DNA from: Palsa-744 sp963813035
GTDB lineage: Bacteria; Actinomycetota; Thermoleophilia; Solirubrobacterales; Solirubrobacteraceae
Assembly (NCBI GenBank): GCA_963813035.1
Contig: CAWEXJ010000002.1
Span: 1,116,001 to 1,180,000, forward strand
Length of the DNA: 64,000 nt
Reading direction: 5' to 3'
Shown here: piece after piece, positions 53,037 through 60,152 of the stretch
Layout of the letters: each line of letters opens with the position of its first letter
How positions within the stretch are numbered: position 1 is the stretch's first letter
The notes under the pieces: model-generated
Databases searched by the model: none
What the model was told of the DNA's origin: nothing
What the model saw: the letters and a program-made list of their open reading frames with translations, nothing else
Program-made: the position numbers and the translations under genes

Positions 53037-55096
53037 CGTGCTACCGCCCTTCCGAGCTCGTTCGGTTGGAGTGCCGCAGGACGACCGATGTGGTAGCCCT
53101 GCACGTAGTCGACATTCAGTGTGCGTAGCGCGTCCATCGTGTCCGCGCTCTCGACGCCCTCGGCAACGGTCTTCAACCCGAACCCTTGGGCCAGTTTCAC
53201 GATCGCCTGCACGACGGTGCGGCTCGCCGGGTTGTAAAGGAGATCGCTCACGAACTCGACGTCGATCTTGAGGAAGTCGATCGGGAGCTGCTTGAGATAG
53301 GTGAAGCCGCCGTAGCCGGTCCCGAAGTCGTCCAGCGCGATCTTGCAGCCCAGTCGGTGGAGCTTCCCAACGAAGGCACGCGCCGCCTGGTCATCCTCGA
53401 TGAGCGTCGTCTCGGTGATCTCGAAGACGAGCATCTGCGGCTGGGCACCGGTTCGCTCGAGGGCGGCTTCGATGTAATCGACCAGCCGCGGATCGCTGAT
53501 CGAGCGTCCGGAGACGTTCAGCTCGACGGGGAGGCCGGTCGCGGCCAGCTCGGCCGAACGGTCGATGACCCATCGATCTATCTCCACGATCAGTCCGAAC
53601 TCCTCTGCGACCGGGAGGAAATAGCCCGGAGGGACGAGCCCTGGTGCACTTGACCCCTCCGGGTGGCGCATGCGGATCAGGAGCTCTCGTTGCACGATCT
53701 GCCCGCTGGCGAGCTCGAGGATGGGCTGCGCGTGGAGCACGAAGCGCTCGTTCTTGAGCGCGTCCTCGATGCGGCCCACCCAGGCAAGCTTGTCGAGGTC
53801 GATGGCAACCAGCCGCTCTTCCGCCTTTCGCTCACTGATGTTCTCGTGTGTGACCACGACGCGCGTTGGCCCCGCTCCGTCATAGAGCGTCGCCTGCATC
53901 TGAAACCAGCGGTGCAGCTCCGGGCTATGACACGGCTGCTCCAGCGAATAGCTCGTCTGCTGCCCGGAGATGATCGCCCTCAAGCCTGCCGCCGCCTGTC
54001 TCGCCGAGGCGCCTGAATCCTCGTGTTCGCATGCCTCCAGATAGTTCGCTCCGACCCCGATTCGATCGAGATCGCCTCCGTTTTCCAGAGCAAACGCGGT
54101 CCATGCGCGATTTGTCAGGACAATCTGGCCGTCCTCATCGAGGACCGCAACGTGCGTGGAGAGCGAGTCGAGCGTCGCTTGCAGGAAGTTGCGGGTGGCG
54201 GCGAGGTCCTGGCTGGCAAGCTCCTGCTCGGTCACGTCTTGTGCGGTGCCGCGTACGCACAGAAGGCGCCCCGTGGGGTCACGTACGGCCCGGGATCGGA
54301 GCTCCAGCCAGACCGCGCCACCAGGGAGGATGTGACGGAAGCGCCGCGAGGACTGATCGCGCCCGCCGTTGACGAAGGCCTCGAAATCCTCGGCGACTTC
54401 GGCGTGCTGTTCGGGCGGGATCATCGCCAGCCATTGCTCGAGCGTCACCGTCTGCCCCGGTTCGAGCCCCGACTCCACCAGAGCCTGAAAGACAATGACG
54501 CCCCCTGTCGCGGCGTCCCACTCCCAACTGGCCAAATGGGCTACATCGTGTGCCTCACGAAGCCGATCCTGCGTCTCGAGCAGACTACGATGCTCGAGCT
54601 CGGTGGCCGTGACATCGCGGAACGCGACGACGAGACCGACGACGGCCCCGGTGGGCCCCCGGACGGGTAGGTAGTTGACCGACAGGTGTGCCTCGGCGCC
54701 GTCGCGTGTGATCACGGCCTCGACGTCGCGCATCTCCAGGCCCCTCGACATGACCTGCCTGCCGATTTCCAGGTGCTCGCCACCAACTGCGTGACGGGGT
54801 TCCAGCGGCGCCCACCACTCAGCGTCGCTTCGTGGCGCGAGGAGATCGATGCCGAGAATCCGTGACGCCGCAGCGTTGCTGTCCGTCAGCTTGCCGGCGC
54901 TGTCGATCACGACTACACCCTCGTCGAGTGCCGCGAGCAGCGCCGATGCAACACTCGAGTCGGTAGGGGCCCGGCTCATAGCCGCGTCGGCCCGGACTTC
55001 CCCCGAGCCGATACGGATGCCGCCTTGAGATAGGTCTGGAACTCTGACTGCTGGCCGGCGTCTGCCCACGTTGTCCTCGTGATGCTCGATTGCCAA
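53033..55096 (-). CDS. PAS-PAS-PAS-EAL cyclic-di-GMP phosphodiesterase
   Basis: A protein of up to 687 residues. Three PAS-type sensor modules (~45-165, ~175-290 ending VRGTAQDVTEQELA, ~300-420 ending VVTHENISERKAEE) precede an EAL domain (~430-680). Metal and catalytic positions look present: Glu in RELLIRMRHP, Asn in LPVELNVSG, Glu in FEITETTLIE, Asp-Asp in IALDDFGTGYGGFTYL, Lys in DFLKID, Glu in AEGVES. It should hydrolyse c-di-GMP in response to a PAS-sensed signal; no GGDEF domain is present. A TTG at 55096 opens the frame; ATG 54979 (MSRAPTD) is an alternative start just before the first PAS. Confidence 0.9.
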   Translation of the reverse strand: MAIEHHEDNVGRRRPAVRVPDLSQGGIRIGSGEVRADAAMSRAPTDSSVASALLAALDEGVVVIDSAGKLTDSNAAASRILGIDLLAPRSDAEWWAPLEPRHAVGGEHLEIGRQVMSRGLEMRDVEAVITRDGAEAHLSVNYLPVRGPTGAVVGLVVAFRDVTATELEHRSLLETQDRLREAHDVAHLASWEWDAATGGVIVFQALVESGLEPGQTVTLEQWLAMIPPEQHAEVAEDFEAFVNGGRDQSSRRFRHILPGGAVWLELRSRAVRDPTGRLLCVRGTAQDVTEQELASQDLAATRNFLQATLDSLSTHVAVLDEDGQIVLTNRAWTAFALENGGDLDRIGVGANYLEACEHEDSGASARQAAAGLRAIISGQQTSYSLEQPCHSPELHRWFQMQATLYDGAGPTRVVVTHENISERKAEERLVAIDLDKLAWVGRIEDALKNERFVLHAQPILELASGQIVQRELLIRMRHPEGSSAPGLVPPGYFLPVAEEFGLIVEIDRWVIDRSAELAATGLPVELNVSGRSISDPRLVDYIEAALERTGAQPQMLVFEITETTLIEDDQAARAFVGKLHRLGCKIALDDFGTGYGGFTYLKQLPIDFLKIDVEFVSDLLYNPASRTVVQAIVKLAQGFGLKTVAEGVESADTMDALRTLNVDYVQGYHIGRPAALQPNELGRAVAR

Positions 55097-55272
55097 GAGG
55101 CGGGAGCTCAGATGTCGAGGCTCAGAGTGACCGAGGTCGAAAGGTGAGAGTCCGTCGCCTTACCCTCGGCATACGAACCGCCCGGCGTTAGCGCAGGAAC
55201 ATCGGGGCCAGCGAATGTGTGACTTGACGCGACCCCTCGCACCCCGGCTAGAGGAGATTTCTGCGGCGGACT

Positions 55273-55806
55273 CTAGACGCGGAGGGGCTTGCGGCAGATT
55301 GCCGGAACTGAGGATTCGTCAGTGAAGACCGGTGCCATGACGCTGCCCGGAACGCTGGAGTGGGGGTGGCCGAGAAGATGGCCCACCTCGTGGACGACCG
55401 TCAGGCAGAACATGCCCCAATCGGACTTGATGGTCGCTGCGGTGGGCCATTGCCACCGCGCGAGGCCAATCCTGCAGCTCGTGTAGCTCACCGCGGGAGC
55501 GACGAGGTTGTCGGCGCCCAGCGAGGAGCCAAACGTGACCCAGGCGTCGGTGTCAGGCGCCATCCCCCTCGGCACGCGGGAGGCGGCCGTCACGGTGATG
55601 CTGCCGCCGCAGGGGGTCGCGCCCCAGTATGCCTCGGCCCTGTTGAGCGCCAGGCGAACCTCCTCGCGGCGCTGCGTGTCCGACCGGGCCCCGCGAGCCA
55701 CAGCTCCGACAGGTTGTGAGGACGAGCTCGAATCCGCCTGAGCGCCGGATGCACAGCAGAGCAACAGAGCTGTCGCGAGCAGAGCGAGGAGCCGGATTCG
55801 AGGCAT
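55273..55806 (-). CDS. Secreted matrixin-type zinc metalloprotease
   Basis: A 177-residue exported protease. The signal peptide (MPRIRLLALLATALLLCCAS) has its cleavage near AQA-DS, with Cys pair 17-18 that could alternatively hint at a lipobox. The zinc site HEVGHLLGHPH (His139, Glu140, His143, His149) is followed by the Met-turn SVMAP at 155-159. This is the minimal catalytic domain of matrixins (peptidase M10-like). It would cleave proteins outside the cell. Confidence 0.88.
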   Translation of the reverse strand: MPRIRLLALLATALLLCCASGAQADSSSSSQPVGAVARGARSDTQRREEVRLALNRAEAYWGATPCGGSITVTAASRVPRGMAPDTDAWVTFGSSLGADNLVAPAVSYTSCRIGLARWQWPTAATIKSDWGMFCLTVVHEVGHLLGHPHSSVPGSVMAPVFTDESSVPAICRKPLRV

Positions 55807-55956
55807 GTTTCAAGCCTGACGGTCAGACTCGCCGGGGCGTTCCTCCGTTCGGGGGAAGCCGACCCGTGCGGAGGGGTAGGCACGGGGGAGCTGTGATTCA
55901 CCCTCGGTTGCACAGATGCCGATGGGAGGGGAGCGCCCTCCGGCGCCAAGGGCAAG

Positions 55957-56658
55957 TTGACTAGACAAAAACCAATCACGGTCGTGGTCTCACGCTTTGA
56001 CGACCTCCTGCAGGGAGGGCTGCGCGAGCTGCTGGCCGGCGACGAGAGCGTCGAAGTTCTGGCTGCAGGCATTGAGCAGCAGCGTGTAGCGGTCATCCTG
56101 GCAGGCCATCAACCCGATGTTGCCGTGTTGGACGCGGACGCCTTGCGAACGCTCTCCGAGGTCCGGGAGCTTGCGGTCTCCCATCCACGGACGAAGCTGG
56201 TCCTGCTCGCTGCCAACCCGACGGCCGCCGTATGTGGGCAGATGCTCGCGTTCGGTGCGAGCGCCTGTCTGGACACCGGGACCCAGAGCCGCGACGTGCT
56301 CAGTGCCATTCACCTGGCAGCGCGAGGGATGAGGCTGACGCCCGATGTCCCGGGCGCCGATCATCCAGCTTCCCGGGGCATCTCGCCGTTGCTGACCGCA
56401 AAAGAGACGCAGGTCCTGCCGATGCTTCGCCAGGGACTCTCAAACGCCCAGATCGCGCTGGGCCTCGCGGTAGGCATCGAGACTGTCCGCACGCACACCA
56501 GGAACATCTACCGGAAGCTGGGCGTCTCCTCACGCCGCGAGTTGCTGGCCATGGCCCGCCCCCAGCCCGAGCAGCTATCCGCCGCGCCCCCGATCGCCCG
56601 GCGCCACCTGGCCTCCGCGGGTGGACGTACCCGCGCGCGCCGGTCCGGGCTTCGCTGA
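55957..56658 (+). CDS. NarL/LuxR-type regulator with atypical receiver domain
   Basis: A 233-residue protein from a TTG start. The N-terminal ~125 residues have the receiver fold (VVVSRFDDLLQGGLRELLAG, PDVAVLDADAL) with Asp at the phosphoacceptor site, but the switch Thr/Ser is Ala (VLLAANP) and the conserved Lys is missing (LDTGTQSRD). The LuxR HTH is intact: LTAKETQVLPMLRQGLSNAQ, IALGLAVGIETVRTHTRNIY. The Arg-rich tail is unusual. No histidine kinase gene adjoins. Its activity may not depend on phosphorylation. It may act on the surface-protein genes that follow. Confidence 0.85.
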   Translation: MTRQKPITVVVSRFDDLLQGGLRELLAGDESVEVLAAGIEQQRVAVILAGHQPDVAVLDADALRTLSEVRELAVSHPRTKLVLLAANPTAAVCGQMLAFGASACLDTGTQSRDVLSAIHLAARGMRLTPDVPGADHPASRGISPLLTAKETQVLPMLRQGLSNAQIALGLAVGIETVRTHTRNIYRKLGVSSRRELLAMARPQPEQLSAAPPIARRHLASAGGRTRARRSGLR

Positions 56659-56810
56659 GCAAGTCGCGGGCCGAGCCACTGGACGCAAAGGCAGGCCTGG
56701 TTGGCACGTCTCATCTCGAGTGCTCAAGCTGCCGATACGAGGTCAGGCCGAACTGGCCGGGGAGGGATCCTCAAAAAATCGCGGCACCTCGCCGCAGTCA
56801 GGAGACGCCC

Positions 56811-57854
56811 ATGAACTACGGCGTCCCACAGGTCGATGTGTCGTCTCTGAACGGCTCATCCGCAGCAAGAAGTCCGCGCCTGAAGTTTCTGCGCAGAAGT
56901 TCAGCCCGAGTAGGTCCGGTCGCGCTGGTGGCGCTGCTGTGCCTGCTCTCGAGCAGCTCCGCGCTCGCTGCCACGCCCACGGTGGGGTTGGGCACCGCCG
57001 CAAGCTTCTCGGTGCTGGCAGGCTCGACGGTCACCAACACGGGTCCCACCACCATGTTCGGCGATCTCGGCTTGAGCCCGGGCTCATCGGTTACGGGCGC
57101 CCCCCATGTCCTCGGTGCGACACACGTCGATGACGCCGTCGCGATCGGCGCCAAGAATTCGCTGACGACGGCCTACAACGATGCCGCGTCACGTCCCACG
57201 AACGGCTCGGCGGGAACGGACCTCTCCGGCCAGACGTTCACTCCGGGCGTGCGCACGGCGAGCAGCTCGCTGCTGCTCTCCTCAGGTAGCGTGACCTTGG
57301 ACGCACAGGGTGATCCGAATGCGGTCTTCATCTTCCAGGTCGGCTCGACGCTGATTACCGGATCGAACACGAGCGTCATGTTGATCAACGGCGCCCAGGC
57401 CTGCAACGTCTTCTGGCAGGTTGGCTCATCGGCAACACTGGGCACGGGAACGACCTTCATCGGCACCGTCATGGCCGCCGAAACGATCACGGCCGGAACC
57501 GCGGCGACGATTCACGGCAGGCTCCTGGCCCGCACGGCGGCGGTGAACCTTGACACCAACACGATCACCAACTCCAACTGTGCTTCGAGCGTCAGCGGTG
57601 GGGGAGGAGGCAGCGAAGCCACGACACCCACTGAAGAACAGGCTCTGGTCGAAGCCGGAGCGGCAAAGCCCACTTCGCCGGTGGCCACGTCTGCCCCTAA
57701 ACCGATCGGCTCACAGACGACGTTGACGCGCCGCCAGCGTGAAGCCAAACGGCGCGCCGCAGCCCGCCGGCGACGTCGGCACCGCGAAGCAGTGCGCAGG
57801 CGGACCCAGGCTCGCCCGGAGACCCCCACATGGCACGGTGGGCTAACCGGCTGA
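56811..57854 (+). CDS. Secreted DUF3494 ice-binding-like protein
   Basis: A 347-residue exported protein. Signal peptide near residues 33-54 (VALVALLCLLSSSSALAATP). The DUF3494 (ice-binding protein) fold follows: LGTAASFSVLAGSTVTNTGP, FGDLGLSPGSSVTG, ...QVGSTLITGSNTSV... and HGRLLARTAAVNLDTNTITN, the discontinuous beta-helix pattern with Thr/Ser/Ala-rich face. The family binds ice or surfaces (adhesins). A Gly/Ser linker leads to a strongly basic tail (TRRQREAKRRAAARRRRRHR) that could bind the cell envelope. ATG 56811 has AGGAGACGCCC upstream. Confidence 0.9.
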   Translation: MNYGVPQVDVSSLNGSSAARSPRLKFLRRSSARVGPVALVALLCLLSSSSALAATPTVGLGTAASFSVLAGSTVTNTGPTTMFGDLGLSPGSSVTGAPHVLGATHVDDAVAIGAKNSLTTAYNDAASRPTNGSAGTDLSGQTFTPGVRTASSSLLLSSGSVTLDAQGDPNAVFIFQVGSTLITGSNTSVMLINGAQACNVFWQVGSSATLGTGTTFIGTVMAAETITAGTAATIHGRLLARTAAVNLDTNTITNSNCASSVSGGGGGSEATTPTEEQALVEAGAAKPTSPVATSAPKPIGSQTTLTRRQREAKRRAAARRRRRHREAVRRRTQARPETPTWHGGLTG

Positions 57855-57907
57855 CCGGCTCGGTGCGTTGGCGACCGTTCGGGAGCCAACGCACCAAGAG
57901 CGTCTAA

Positions 57908-58657
57908 ATGACGAGCTACCCCTCACGACCTCTCCGGCCCAGGAGAGCGCGGGCCCTGCTGGCTGTGCTGGCCGCGTGCCTGCCCGCGCTCGCGGCGACC
58001 CTGCATCCCGCAGGTGCTTATGCACGGGCGCGGCCCGTGGGCGTCCAACCCCTGGCGGTAATGGTCACCGGCCATCTCGTGCACGCCGGGCCCAACGCCC
58101 ACTCGCGCATTCTCAGGGCCGTGTCGCCCACCGGGCCGATCACGGGCGAGCGCACAACGCTCCCCGTACTCGCACGATCGATCGATCGCCGGGGGATCTC
58201 ATGGCTTGAGGTGATGCTGCCCGGCCGCCCCAACAGCTCCACCGGCTGGATCGCCGAGCAGGGAACGCGAACAAGCTCCACCCCATGGAGCATTCGGGTC
58301 AGTCTGCGCCGACGTCGCGTCAGCGCATATTGGAAGGACAAGCTGATCAAGGAATTCGCGGCGGTCGTCGGCAAGCCGTCGACGCCGACGCCGACGGGAC
58401 GCTTCTTCGTCGAGGAGACCGTGCAGATGCGCCCCGGTGAGCCCGGGGGGCCATTCGCGCTGACACTCAGTGCACGCTCGGATGTCCTGCGAGAATTCGA
58501 AGGAGGTCCCGGGCAGATCGGGATCCACGGCCGGGACAGCCTCGGCGGCCATCTCGGGTCCGCCGAATCACACGGCTGCATGCGGTTGGCGACCGCGAGC
58601 ATCGACTGGCTGGTCGCCCGAATCGGCCCGGGCGTGCCGGTTCTGATTCGTTCCTGA
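57908..58657 (+). CDS. Secreted L,D-transpeptidase (YkuD) with N-terminal SH3-like region
   Basis: A 249-residue exported enzyme. Basic signal peptide (~10-40), then a region with VMVTGHLVHAGPNAHSRI and TGWIAEQG that resembles SH3-like cell-wall-binding domains. The YkuD domain (~125-249) has His207 in QIGIHGRDS and the HGCMR core (SHGCMRLATA) with nucleophile Cys224. It would form 3-3 crosslinks or attach proteins to peptidoglycan. Start ATG 57908 lies 53 bp after the ice-binding gene, so the two may share a transcript. Confidence 0.9.
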   Translation: MTSYPSRPLRPRRARALLAVLAACLPALAATLHPAGAYARARPVGVQPLAVMVTGHLVHAGPNAHSRILRAVSPTGPITGERTTLPVLARSIDRRGISWLEVMLPGRPNSSTGWIAEQGTRTSSTPWSIRVSLRRRRVSAYWKDKLIKEFAAVVGKPSTPTPTGRFFVEETVQMRPGEPGGPFALTLSARSDVLREFEGGPGQIGIHGRDSLGGHLGSAESHGCMRLATASIDWLVARIGPGVPVLIRS

Positions 58658-58740
58658 GGGCCTGCCCGAAGAGCGCCGCCGCGTGAGGACCGGGCACAGT
58701 CTGTCCACAGAGCCCGCGGGGGAAAGGCCTTTCAGGCATT

Positions 58741-59064
58741 GTGGGGGCCGTGGGCTCCACGACAGAAGTGTTCGCTGTCCTCGCCGGTGGCTTTGGCGTC
58801 GTGATGGGAGCGGGCCCCCTGCTGCAGGCGTTGCACTCGCATCGGCGCGAAAGCGCGTCCGACGTCAGCCTGCCCTTTCTGGTGGTGCTTCTCTGCGGCG
58901 GCACGCTATGGCTCATCTACGGGGTGGCGCTCGGCAACGTCGCGATCATCGTGGCGAATGCCGTGGGCGTTTGCTCATCCTCGACCGCGCTGGCCGTGAC
59001 GGTCCACTGGCGCCGTCATGAGCCTCACCAGCGAGGGGCCGCCAGCGGCGATCAGAGGCCCTAG
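58741..59064 (+). CDS. SemiSWEET-like small sugar transporter
   Basis: A 107-residue, three-TM protein (GTG start) matching the PQ-loop/MtN3-SemiSWEET pattern: helix 1 GPLLQALHSHRR with following SASDVSLPFLVVLLCGGTLW and the WLIYGVALGNVAIIVANAVG segment ('W..YG.......i..N'). Such half-transporters dimerise to move sugars. Convergent with the GH16 gene, suggesting a role in handling released sugars, by inference. Confidence 0.78.
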   Translation: MGAVGSTTEVFAVLAGGFGVVMGAGPLLQALHSHRRESASDVSLPFLVVLLCGGTLWLIYGVALGNVAIIVANAVGVCSSSTALAVTVHWRRHEPHQRGAASGDQRP

Positions 59065-59096
59065 CTCGCCGGGAGGACCCACGCCGCCCCGTGTCT

Positions 59097-59894
59097 TCAG
59101 TGAGCGTCGTCCGGCTGAGGGAGATATTGAAAACTTCGCAGGATCACGCTCTGGCTGGTGGCAACCGCCTTTCGAAAGCACCAGAGGTTCATCCCGAGCA
59201 GAACGGGCTGTTGGGGGATGCGCCGGAGGTAGTCAGAAGGCGCGAACGTCCATGTGTGAAGCACGTCCTGGTTCGAGTCGGGAGGCTGAAGACCGGACAT
59301 GACCGTCTCGACGATGCTGGTCGAGCTCCAGCTCATGCGCGCTGTCAGGAGATCCCCACCGGCCAGATTCACGTCGAAGTCGTCTTCGACGGATCCCGCA
59401 CGGGCGTTTCCAGAGGATGGGTAGACCGTGAAGTCTGCGTTACAAGCATCTTCGCAAAGCGTGTTGCCCCACTTGGAGAACTCGATGTCGATCTCGTTTT
59501 CGCCGTCCTTGCCGGTCCCGTTCTCGGGCCCGTAGGGGAACAGGCCCAACACAGCATGAGGATCCATGTTGTCGAGGGGGCCCTGGATCTCCCATTGGTA
59601 GGTGCCGAAGCCCATCTTGTCCTTCGAGAAGAGCTCCCCGGCTGTGACGCTCCTGCCCCTCCTGGTGATCGTCAGATGCAGGTAGCCATTGGAGTCCAGC
59701 TGGACATTGGACGGCCGCCCCCGAGCTACGCCGGCCATTCCACCGTTTGTGACTGTCCAATCGTGTCCCATCCAACTGAGCTGCTTGCCGGCCTGGCTCG
59801 TTGCGGGCGCCACCACACCGGCGAGGATCACCACGAACGCGGCAAGGAGCTGGATTCTCAAACGGTGACTGCGTCTCAAGACCATCGGCGGCAT
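59097..59894 (-). CDS. Secreted GH16 family glycoside hydrolase
   Basis: A 265-residue exported protein. Signal peptide (IQLLAAFVVILAGVVAPATS). The catalytic motif is NEIDIEFSKWG with Glu134, Asp136 and Glu138 (E-x-D-x-E-[F]), preceded by GFGTYQWEIQGPLDNMDPHA and a Trp-rich jelly-roll pattern. GH16 enzymes cut beta-1,3- or mixed-linked glucans and related polymers. ATG 59894 (MPPMVL) or ATG 59885 could start it. Convergent with the SemiSWEET gene. Confidence 0.85.
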   Translation of the reverse strand: MPPMVLRRSHRLRIQLLAAFVVILAGVVAPATSQAGKQLSWMGHDWTVTNGGMAGVARGRPSNVQLDSNGYLHLTITRRGRSVTAGELFSKDKMGFGTYQWEIQGPLDNMDPHAVLGLFPYGPENGTGKDGENEIDIEFSKWGNTLCEDACNADFTVYPSSGNARAGSVEDDFDVNLAGGDLLTARMSWSSTSIVETVMSGLQPPDSNQDVLHTWTFAPSDYLRRIPQQPVLLGMNLWCFRKAVATSQSVILRSFQYLPQPDDAH

Positions 59895-60152
59895 CGAGAC
59901 TACGCGAACCAGCTGCCCGCCCTCGCGCAGACGCCGCTCGGCCTTCGATTCGCTACAGCGTCTTTACGAGCGCTTGGACGGCAAGCGCGACGGGGCCCGC
60001 GCGCGAGCATGTCTTGGAAGGGGCGCGGTACGAGCTGCGAGGTCCTCAGCCCCGGCGACATCGATTCCCGCGGCGCCGCGCTTCGTCTGGCCGGCGCGGC
60101 GGATGCGCCGGCCAGCCCGGCAGACCCATTGCAGGCCTGTAGCGTCCCCAGT

